Shown piece after piece: positions 42,747-49,209 of a DNA stretch of 64,000 bases (positions are counted from its first letter, which is position 1; every line of letters begins with the position of its first letter). The stretch is from Alterinioella nitratireducens (lineage in GTDB: Bacteria > Pseudomonadota > Alphaproteobacteria > Rhodobacterales > Rhodobacteraceae). The stretch lies in contig NZ_JABJVX010000001.1 of assembly GCF_013155465.1 (NCBI RefSeq), forward strand, positions 124,001-188,000, given 5' to 3'. The notes beneath the pieces are model-generated. The model was given only the letters and a program-made list of their open reading frames with translations. It had not been told where the DNA came from and did not search any database. Both the position numbers and the translations under genes were made by a program.

Positions 42747-43475
42747 TCAGCCCCGGTCCATGATCTTGCGGAACCAGCTGATCGGCAGCCGCGCCCCGAG
42801 GCGGAAGAACCAGGCCATCGGGCCGGGGAACGAGGTGGCGAAGCGGCGTGACGTCATCGCCTTCACGACCTGCGCCGCGGCCTCGTCGGGGTCCATGATC
42901 ATCGGCATGTTGAACTCGTTCTTGTCGGTCAGCCGGGTGCGGATGAAGCCCGGATTGGCCTGCTGCACGCGGATATTCGTGCCCTTGAGGTCCATGTAGA
43001 GGTTCTCGGCCAGGTGCATCAGCGCCGCCTTGCTGGCCCCGTATCCGACCGCGCCAGGCAAGCCCCGCCAGCCCGAGATCGAGCCGATCACCACGATATG
43101 CCCCCGGTTGCGGTCGATCATCCCCGGCAGGGCATAGCCGATCACCCGCTGCGCGCCCTTGTAGTTCACATCCGTCATCAGGAGGCTCGCGGGCACGTCC
43201 CAGTCGGTCGCGGGCATCGGCTCATAGGCGCCCGCCGAATAGATCAGCCCGTCGATATCGCCCGCTGCCTCGACCGCCTCTCGCACCGCGTCGTCATCGG
43301 TCACGTCGAGCGGCAGCACGCGGGCATTTGATACCTCCCCGGCCAAGTCGCGCAGCCGGTCCTCGCTGCGCGCGCTCAGGACCAGGCGGCAGCCTTCTGC
43401 GTCCAACGCCTTCGCCAAGGCGCGGCCCAGGCCCTCGCTCGCTCCGATCAGCCAGTATGTCCTGTCTCTCAACAT
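42747..43475 (-). CDS. Short-chain dehydrogenase/reductase of the RpoE/Cfa operon
   Basis: 242 residues. Cofactor motif LIGASEGLGRALA near residue 9, DGLIYSAGAYEP, VVIGSISGWRG, YGASKAALMHLAENLYMDLK (Tyr-x3-Lys) and VQQANPGFIRTRL. Last of the five-gene minus operon, starting one base after the DUF3833 stop. In Rhodobacter sphaeroides an SDR gene ends the comparable RpoE-dependent operon. A role in lipid or lipid-peroxide reduction is plausible. Confidence 0.88.
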   Translation of the reverse strand: MLRDRTYWLIGASEGLGRALAKALDAEGCRLVLSARSEDRLRDLAGEVSNARVLPLDVTDDDAVREAVEAAGDIDGLIYSAGAYEPMPATDWDVPASLLMTDVNYKGAQRVIGYALPGMIDRNRGHIVVIGSISGWRGLPGAVGYGASKAALMHLAENLYMDLKGTNIRVQQANPGFIRTRLTDKNEFNMPMIMDPDEAAAQVVKAMTSRRFATSFPGPMAWFFRLGARLPISWFRKIMDRG

Positions 43476-43476
43476 C

Positions 43477-44022
43477 CTATGCGGGCCTCATGGTTGCGAT
43501 CAGCTGTGCGACGGGCAGGCCGAACTTGCGCATGACGGATCGGTTCACCAGCGTGCCATTGTCCAGCAGATACATCCAATCGGTGACGGAAAGGACATGC
43601 CCGCCCGCGTCCGCCGGCAGGCGCAGCCGGTAGGTCATGCGCAAGGACGCGCCCGATTGCTGGCCCTGCGCGGTGCCGATGATATCGTCGGCGGTCGCGG
43701 TGAACGCCCCATCGTTGCCCGCCTTCAGGTGCCATTCGCGGTCCTGCGTCTTGCCGCTGGAGTAGCGGAACGCCTCGGACAGCGTGCCGCTTGCGCCGTC
43801 CCATGTCCCCTCCATCCGCGCGGTGAAGCGCGAGGAGACGCGACCGAACGGCCCGTAGATCACCCCGTCACAAAGCATCGGGCCGCTGAGGTGGCGGCGG
43901 ATGTCGATCGCGGGTGTGGTGTCGGCGTAGTGATAGGGCCGCTGCGTGTGGAAGCCCACGCGCGCGTGATAGATGATCGCGATCACGATCAGCAGGATCA
44001 GGAAAAGCAGCAGAAGCTCCAT
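43477..44022 (-). CDS. DUF3833 family protein
   Basis: 181 residues. A single N-terminal anchor (ELLLLFLILLIVIAIIYHAR) precedes a soluble beta-rich domain with DIRRHLSGPMLCDGVIYGPF, GTWDGASGTLSEAFRYSSGK and SVTDWMYLLDNGTLVNRSVM, the DUF3833 pattern. Probably an inner-membrane-tethered periplasmic lipocalin-like protein. The ATG shares one base with the Cfa stop (GTGATG context after GGAGGAGG). Function unknown, but the family co-occurs with Cfa and DUF1365 across proteobacteria. Confidence 0.85.
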   Translation of the reverse strand: MELLLLFLILLIVIAIIYHARVGFHTQRPYHYADTTPAIDIRRHLSGPMLCDGVIYGPFGRVSSRFTARMEGTWDGASGTLSEAFRYSSGKTQDREWHLKAGNDGAFTATADDIIGTAQGQQSGASLRMTYRLRLPADAGGHVLSVTDWMYLLDNGTLVNRSVMRKFGLPVAQLIATMRPA

Positions 44023-45185
44023 CACGCCTCCTCCGCATGGGACAGCGCCACCTGCATCACGTCGGTCTGCCCGGTCGTGAAGGCCGCCGCGCAGGAGCCG
44101 AGATAGAACCGCCAACTGCGCAGAAACTCCTCGCCCATGCCGAGACGCTTGATGCGCGTCTCCTCCGCGTTCATGCGTTCGTGCCAGATGCGGCAGGTGC
44201 GGGCATAATCCTGCCCGAAGAAGAAGGGATCTTCCGCCACCAGCCCCGCCTTCGCGGCCTCGCGCCGGAAGATGCCGGGGGCCAGCAGCATGCCGCCCGG
44301 AAAGATGTGCTGGCGGATATAGTCGCTGCCGCTGCGATAGACCGGGAAATAGTCGTCGGGCACGGTGATGACCTGCAAGACGGCGCGACCGCCCTCTGCC
44401 AGCCGGTCTTTCAGCGTGGCGAAATAGGTCGGCCAGTAGCGTTCGCCGACCGCCTCGATCATCTCGATGGAGACGATATTGTCGAAGCGCCCCCGCGCCT
44501 CGCGGTAATCTTGCAACCGGATCTCGGCACGCCCGTCCAGCCGCGCATCGGCATAGCCTTTCTGGCTTGGCGAGAGGGTGAGGCCGGTGACATGCTGGCC
44601 CCGCTCCGCCGCCTGTTCGGCAAAGCCGCCCCATCCGCAGCCGACCTCCAATATGCTCTCACCGGGCGCAAGCTTGTCCAGGATGCGCGCGTTCTTGCGG
44701 GTCTGCGCGCCCTCAAGGTCAGCCCCCGCATCGAACAGCGCCGAGGAATAGGTCATGCCGGGGTCGAGCCAGAGGGAATAGAACTCGTTGCCGACATCGT
44801 AATGGGCGCGGATGTTGCGCGGCGAGCCCTTGCGCGAATTGGCCCGGAAGAGGGAGTTGAGCAGCCGGTAGCCAAGCCGCGCCCAGAGGCCGAGATAGGC
44901 GAAGCGCTCCAATTCCCGCAGGTTGAGCAGCGACACTTCGCACAGATCAGCGATGGAGGGCGTGTCCCAGAGCCCCGCGACATAGGTTTCCCCCAACCCG
45001 ATATCGCCCTTGGCGGCGCAGGCGGTGACGACGGACCAGTCATGCAGCTGCAGCTCGGCCTCCGGGCTGCCTTGGCCGAAATCGTGGATCTCGCCTTCGG
45101 GCGTGATCAGGCGCAGCCGACCCCTGGTGATGGCCGCGCAACTGTCCAGGAAATCGCGTTTGATGCGGGTCGTCAGGAAGAGCAT
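44022..45185 (-). CDS. Cyclopropane-fatty-acyl-phospholipid synthase family methyltransferase
   Basis: 387 residues, SAM-dependent. SAM-binding motif ILEVGCGWGGFAEQAAERG, then VTGLTLSPSQKGYADARL, NIVSIEMIEAVGERYWPTYF and a C-terminal YARTCRIWHERMNA. The N-terminus has NIRAHYDVGNEFYSLWLDPG and MTYSSALF, typical of Cfa-type enzymes. It would methylate or cyclopropanate an unsaturated acyl chain in the membrane. In R. sphaeroides the equivalent RpoE-dependent operon contains genes for furan-fatty-acid synthesis (ufa genes), so a UfaM-type methylase is possible. Overlaps DUF1365 by 13 bases. Confidence 0.9.
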   Translation of the reverse strand: MLFLTTRIKRDFLDSCAAITRGRLRLITPEGEIHDFGQGSPEAELQLHDWSVVTACAAKGDIGLGETYVAGLWDTPSIADLCEVSLLNLRELERFAYLGLWARLGYRLLNSLFRANSRKGSPRNIRAHYDVGNEFYSLWLDPGMTYSSALFDAGADLEGAQTRKNARILDKLAPGESILEVGCGWGGFAEQAAERGQHVTGLTLSPSQKGYADARLDGRAEIRLQDYREARGRFDNIVSIEMIEAVGERYWPTYFATLKDRLAEGGRAVLQVITVPDDYFPVYRSGSDYIRQHIFPGGMLLAPGIFRREAAKAGLVAEDPFFFGQDYARTCRIWHERMNAEETRIKRLGMGEEFLRSWRFYLGSCAAAFTTGQTDVMQVALSHAEEA

Positions 45186-45931
45186 CGGCTCACCTCTTGC
45201 TTGGGTGGTTCAGGACGGGGGCGATAGGCGGCCCCTTTGAGTTTCAGGCGCAGCGCGTGCCAGTGGATCAGCATCCATGTGCGGGCGGCGCCGAAAGGGC
45301 GGGCGATGGACATGCGCAGGATGGCGGCGTTGGTCAGGGGCTCGCGCGGGCCGGTAAGGGTGGCGACGACGCCCTCCTCGCCGTCCTCATGGGCGATGCG
45401 GATGGCGATGCTGTCGGGCTCGACGCGAAAGCGGAACTTGTAGCGGCCCGCGACATCCTGGAAAGGCGAGACATGCAGGAGTTTCCCTGCGCTGATCTCA
45501 TCCTCGGGCGTGATCGGCGCGAAGCCGGGCAAGTGGCAGAGATAGCTGTGCCGGTCGCCGAAGGTGTTGGTGACCTCGGCGATCACCGCGACCAGATCAC
45601 CCCCGCGCATCGCCAGCCAAAAACTGACCGGGTTGAAGACGCGGCCAAGGATGGCGGGTTGGGTGAGCAGCAGGATCTGCGCATCCTCAAGCCCCGCAGC
45701 CCCGAACACCTCGACCGCCCAAGCGCGCCCGCGCCCCTTTTTCGGCATGCCGCCATGGTGGCGGTCATGCACGGCAGAGAGGCCGGGCCTGTTGCGGCGA
45801 AAGAGGGTCGGGCCGGTCCTGGCCTCCGGGTCGATCAGCACGTAATCCACCGCATGGGTGAAGGCGTGGCGGATGCTGCCTCGGCGTGCGTGGGTCGTTT
45901 CGGCCCGGATATGCTGCGGTTGAAACCTCAC
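45173..45931 (-). CDS. DUF1365 family protein
   Basis: 252 residues. Recognisable by GSIRHAFTHAVDYVLIDPEA near the N-terminus, ILLLTQPAILGRVFNPVSFW, VTNTFGDRHSYLCH, HVSPFQDVAGRYKFRF and the C-terminal ARTWMLIHWHALRLKLKGAA. DUF1365 is almost always found between a FAD amine-oxidase-like gene and Cfa, as here. In the furan-fatty-acid pathway one such gene is thought to act in the oxygen-dependent step; naming is inference. Overlaps the FAD gene by four bases. Confidence 0.9.
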   Translation of the reverse strand: MRFQPQHIRAETTHARRGSIRHAFTHAVDYVLIDPEARTGPTLFRRNRPGLSAVHDRHHGGMPKKGRGRAWAVEVFGAAGLEDAQILLLTQPAILGRVFNPVSFWLAMRGGDLVAVIAEVTNTFGDRHSYLCHLPGFAPITPEDEISAGKLLHVSPFQDVAGRYKFRFRVEPDSIAIRIAHEDGEEGVVATLTGPREPLTNAAILRMSIARPFGAARTWMLIHWHALRLKLKGAAYRPRPEPPKQEVSRCSS

Positions 45932-47217
45932 GCGGCGATCCGTTCGCGGCTGTCCAGCGTGCGGGCGATGCGCATGGCGCTGGCAAAGCCGTCCTCATGG
46001 AAGCCGTGGCGCGTATAGGCCCCGGCAAACCAGGTGTTGTTCTGCCCCGCGATCTTGCGCAGCGTGGCCTGTGCGGCAATGGCGGCATGGTCGAAGACCG
46101 GGTGGCGGAACGTGGTCTGGTCATAGACCTTGGCCGGGTCGATGGCGCGGGCGGGGTTCAGCGTCACGAAGAGAGGATCACCCTCGGGGATGTTCTGCAA
46201 CCGGTTCATCCAGTAGGTCACGCCGATCTGCGTCTCGGGCGCGCGCGTGTCGGCCTGGTAGACCCAGGAGGACCAGACCGCGCGCCGTTTCGGCATCTGG
46301 TCCGCGTCGCGGTGCAGCCAGACCTGGTTGTCCTGGAACCGGATCGCGGACAGCGCGGCCTCTTCCTCGAGGCTCGGCCGGTCCAGAAGGCGCAGCGCCT
46401 GGTCGGCGTGGCAGGCGAAGACGACCTGGTCGAACACCTCGGGTGCGGCGCGCCCTGTGGCGACGGAACTGAGGCCGCCCACGCGCGAGACCGACATCAC
46501 CGGGCAGCCCTTGCGGATCGCGACGCCCTGGCCCTTCAGGTGGCGCTCCAGCCGGGTGACATATTCGACGCTGCCGCCCTGAACCGTCCACCATTGATGC
46601 TGCCCGGTCGCGGAGAGAAGCGCGTGATTGCGGAAGAACTGCACCATGGCGCTGGCGGGAAATGAGAGGATCTGATCGGTGGGCGTGGACCAGATCGCAC
46701 CGCAAAGCGGCGTCAGGTAATAGCGGCGGAACCAGTCGCCGAGGTCGAGCCCCTGCAAAAGGTCGCCGATGGTGGCGGTGTCGTCCTTGGCAAATTCCCC
46801 GGCCCGCGCGTTGAAGCGCAGGATGTCGCGCAGCATCCGCAGAAAGGCGGGGCGCGCAAGGTTGCGTTTCTGGGCCAGCATCGCCCCGACGGTCCGCAGC
46901 CCGTATTCGATGCGGCCATCGTCGATAGTGGCCCCAAAGCTCATGTCGCTTTTCGCAACCGGCACGTCGAGGTCCTGAAACATCCGCGTCAGATGCGGGT
47001 AGTTGGCGTAGTTGAAGACGATGAACCCGGTATCGACGGGCTGATCGCCCCGCAGACCCGCCATGACGGTGCGGGCGTGACCACCAAGGCGCGGCGCGGC
47101 CTCGAACAGAGTCACCGAATGGCGCGGCGACAGGGCGTAGGCGGCGGCAAGGCCCGAGATACCGCCGCCGATAACGGCGATCCGTTGGGCGCTTGGCGGG
47201 GGGATGTCGAGGGACAT
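45928..47217 (-). CDS. FAD-dependent oxidoreductase (amine-oxidase/desaturase-like) of the RpoE operon
   Basis: 429 residues from ATG 47217; codons further upstream would cross the promoter. Dinucleotide motif RIAVIGGGISGLAAAYALS at residues 12-30, then TLFEAAPRLGGHARTV. PVDTGFIVFNYANYPHLTRM follows, and ILSFPASAMVQFFRNHALLS is in the middle; NTWFAGAYTRHGFHEDGFAS forms the C-terminal FAD contact. These proteins are related to phytoene-desaturase-type flavoenzymes and probably modify membrane acyl chains. First gene of the minus operon, 33 bases from a predicted RpoE -10 element. Confidence 0.9.
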   Translation of the reverse strand: MSLDIPPPSAQRIAVIGGGISGLAAAYALSPRHSVTLFEAAPRLGGHARTVMAGLRGDQPVDTGFIVFNYANYPHLTRMFQDLDVPVAKSDMSFGATIDDGRIEYGLRTVGAMLAQKRNLARPAFLRMLRDILRFNARAGEFAKDDTATIGDLLQGLDLGDWFRRYYLTPLCGAIWSTPTDQILSFPASAMVQFFRNHALLSATGQHQWWTVQGGSVEYVTRLERHLKGQGVAIRKGCPVMSVSRVGGLSSVATGRAAPEVFDQVVFACHADQALRLLDRPSLEEEAALSAIRFQDNQVWLHRDADQMPKRRAVWSSWVYQADTRAPETQIGVTYWMNRLQNIPEGDPLFVTLNPARAIDPAKVYDQTTFRHPVFDHAAIAAQATLRKIAGQNNTWFAGAYTRHGFHEDGFASAMRIARTLDSRERIAA

Positions 47218-47249
47218 GGGCGGCGGGCTTTCATAACGATCAACTGTTC

Positions 47250-47279
47250 CCAATACGTGCCGGACAAAAAGGCAGATCA
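47250..47279 (-). promoter_or_regulatory. Predicted RpoE-type promoter for the cfa operon
   Basis: On the minus strand: TGATCT (complement of 47274-47279), an 18-base spacer, and TATTGG (complement of 47250-47255). The -10 lies 33 bases from the start of the FAD gene. The -35 TGATC core matches R. sphaeroides RpoE targets as I recall them; the -10 is a looser match. The spacer equals that of the facing promoter. Confidence 0.5.
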
Positions 47280-47284
47280 AAAAA

Positions 47285-47314
47285 TGATCCGGAAATTGCG
47301 CCCGCGCGTAGATG
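47285..47314 (+). promoter_or_regulatory. Predicted RpoE-type autoregulatory promoter of rpoE-chrR
   Basis: TGATCC (47285-47290), an 18-base spacer, and TAGATG (47309-47314). The -35 matches the RpoE consensus element TGATC, and rpoE-chrR is autoregulated in R. sphaeroides. The transcript would start near 47320, which argues against a start codon at 47319. The two -35 boxes face each other five bases apart, forming GATCA-AAAAA-TGATC. Confidence 0.6.
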
Positions 47315-47405
47315 GATTATGGTGATCACGATTGACCCTCCTGCCGCACAGATCGCGCCCTGCCTGCCTGCGGCGGGGGCACTGGTGCGAGATGAAAGGC
47401 CGACC

Positions 47406-47966
47406 GTGGCACCGAAAGACGAGTTGTCGGAACAGACGCAGCAGATGCTGGCAGTGCGGGACCGGCGCGACAAGCGGGCCTTTGCCGCGCTGTTCGATTA
47501 CTACGCGCCGCGCCTCAAGGGGTTCGTGATGCGCGGCGGCATGGACGCCGCGCAGGCCGAGGAGGTCGTGCAGGAGGTGATGCTGACCCTTTGGCGCAAG
47601 GCCGATCAGTTTGATCCGGAACGCGCGCAGGTCTCGGGCTGGATCTACCAGATCACCCGAAACCGGCAGATCGACACGGTTCGCCGCACCGCCCGGCCGA
47701 TGCCGGAGGAATTGCGCGAGCCCGAGGGGCATGACCCCGATCCGGGCCAGATGCTGGCGCTGGAACAGGAAACCGAGGAGCTTCGGGGCGCGCTGGCCCG
47801 CCTCAAGCCGGACCAGAGAGAGATGATCGAGCGCGCCTATCTGGGCGAGTTGACCCACCAGGAGATCAACACCCAGACCGGCGTGCCGCTTGGGACCATA
47901 AAATCGCGCATCCGCCTGGGGTTGGAGCGGCTGCGCCACGAATTGAAAGAATTGCGAGAGCCATGA
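47406..47966 (+). CDS. rpoE: ECF sigma factor RpoE (singlet-oxygen response)
   Basis: 186 residues from GTG 47406, preceded by GAAAGGCCGACC; GTG 47385 and ATG 47319 are in-frame alternatives. Region 2: RAFAALFDYYAPRLKGFVMR and EVVQEVMLTLWRKADQFDP, then GWIYQITRNRQIDTVRR. Region 4: LKPDQREMIERAYLGELTHQ then TGVPLGTIKSRIRLGLERLR. The partner anti-sigma chrR overlaps its stop (ATGA). In R. sphaeroides RpoE is released from ChrR by singlet oxygen and activates its own operon and membrane-lipid genes, including the facing cfa-type operon. Confidence 0.92.
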   Translation: MAPKDELSEQTQQMLAVRDRRDKRAFAALFDYYAPRLKGFVMRGGMDAAQAEEVVQEVMLTLWRKADQFDPERAQVSGWIYQITRNRQIDTVRRTARPMPEELREPEGHDPDPGQMLALEQETEELRGALARLKPDQREMIERAYLGELTHQEINTQTGVPLGTIKSRIRLGLERLRHELKELREP

Positions 47967-48601
47967 GCGATATCGCCCACCACATCCCCGAGCCGATCCT
48001 GGCCGCCTATGCCGCGAGCTCGCTGCCGCGCGTCTTCGAGGTGGTCGTCGCCACCCATATCTCGATGTGCGACAGCTGCCGCGGCGCGCTGGCCGCGCAT
48101 GAGGCGCTTGGCGGCACCGTGCTGGAGGGGCTGGCCGAGGCCCCGGTGTCGGACACCCTTCTTGCGGGCGTCATGGACCGGCTGGACCACGCCCAACCCG
48201 ATGCCGCCCCGGCCCCGAAACGCGAGGGGATCTATCCCGGCCCGGTCATGGCGGCACTGAAATCGCGCCCGCCGCGCTGGAAAAGCCTCGGCTTCGGCGT
48301 CAAGCAGGCGATCCTTGAGGCCGGAGACGATGGCAGCCTGCGCCTTCTGCACATTCCGCCGGGCCGCGCGGTGCCAGACCACGGCCATAACGGGCTGGAA
48401 CTGACGCTTGTGCTGCAGGGCAGTTTCTCGGATGAAACCGGCGCGTTTGGCGTGGGTGATCTGGAAGTGGCCGATGGCGATCTGGAACACACGCCGACGG
48501 CGGGCGAGGAGGCCCCCTGCATCTGCCTGGCCGCCACCGACGCGCCACTGCGCTTCCAGAGCTTTGTGCCGCGCCTGTTGCAGCCGCTCTTCAAGATCTG
48601 A
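47963..48601 (+). CDS. chrR: Zinc anti-sigma factor ChrR
   Basis: 212 residues. N-terminal zinc anti-sigma domain with H6 or H7, H32, C36 and C39 (THISMCDSCRG), one residue offset from the R. sphaeroides ligands as I recall them. The C-terminal cupin has RLLHIPPGRAVPDHGHNGLE and TLVLQGSFSDETGAF, with His/Glu metal-ligand positions. It binds RpoE and keeps it inactive; singlet oxygen triggers release through the cupin domain. Overlaps rpoE by four bases. Confidence 0.94.
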   Translation: MSDIAHHIPEPILAAYAASSLPRVFEVVVATHISMCDSCRGALAAHEALGGTVLEGLAEAPVSDTLLAGVMDRLDHAQPDAAPAPKREGIYPGPVMAALKSRPPRWKSLGFGVKQAILEAGDDGSLRLLHIPPGRAVPDHGHNGLELTLVLQGSFSDETGAFGVGDLEVADGDLEHTPTAGEEAPCICLAATDAPLRFQSFVPRLLQPLFKI

Positions 48602-48666
48602 CCTCTCGAAAATAATTCGCCTATCCCCCCAAGGAACTCGGCGCGGGATGCGTCTTGGTCTACAAG

Positions 48667-49209
48667 ATGCGCATGACAGTGAGCGATCAGGACCTGGCCC
48701 TTGCCGCGGCCTCGGGCGACGGGCACGCCTTCGAGGCGTTGCTGGCGCGTCACTACGATCGCCTCTTTGCCCTGTGTTTCCGCTTCACCGGCCATCGCAC
48801 TGATGCCGAGGACCTGTGCCAGGACATCTGCGCCGTGCTGCCCGCACGGCTGTCCTCCTATCGCGGCCAGGCCAAGGTGACGACATGGCTCTACCGTGTG
48901 GCCCATAACGCGGCCATCGACCGGCGGCGCCGCGCATCCAGCTATGCCCGCGCGCTGGACGGGTGGGGCGATTGGGAAACGGGCCGACAGGCCGCAATGG
49001 CCGAGGATCAGGCGAATGTCGCCTGGCTCCATACCGCGATGGGGCAGCTTTCCGAGACCCTGCGCGACACGCTGGCGCTGGTGCTGGATGATCTGACGCA
49101 AGCGGAAGTGGGCGAGATCATGGGCGTCTCCGAGGGCACCATAGCCTGGCGCGTCTCCGAGGCGAAGAAGAGGCTGCGCGAGATACGAGAGAAGGAGGAG
49201 GCGACATGA
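48667..49209 (+). CDS. ECF-family RNA polymerase sigma factor
   Basis: 180 residues from ATG 48667 (TTG 48655 and ATG 48673 are in-frame alternatives; none has a clear ribosome-binding site). Region 2: AFEALLARHYDRLFALCFRF, then GHRTDAEDLCQDICAVLPA and VTTWLYRVAHNAAIDRRRR. Region 4: LSETLRDTLALVLDDLTQAE and IMGVSEGTIAWRVSEAKKRL. The next gene overlaps by four bases and encodes a membrane vWA protein, which may control it. It lies 65 bases after chrR, so the two sigma genes might be transcriptionally linked. No matching GGAAC/CGTC promoter with correct spacing was seen. Confidence 0.9.
   Translation: MRMTVSDQDLALAAASGDGHAFEALLARHYDRLFALCFRFTGHRTDAEDLCQDICAVLPARLSSYRGQAKVTTWLYRVAHNAAIDRRRRASSYARALDGWGDWETGRQAAMAEDQANVAWLHTAMGQLSETLRDTLALVLDDLTQAEVGEIMGVSEGTIAWRVSEAKKRLREIREKEEAT

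Noticed and set aside
47319-47405. ATG 47319 as the rpoE start
   Set aside because: It coincides with the expected transcription start of the TGATCC/TAGATG promoter and has no ribosome-binding site. GTG 47406 has GAAAGG at good spacing and gives a normal RpoE length. GTG 47385 remains possible.
48632-48658. GGAACT upstream of the second ECF sigma gene as an ECF-type promoter
   Set aside because: The nearest -10-like sequences are CGTC after 13 bases or TCTA after 20 bases. Neither has the usual 16-17-base spacing.
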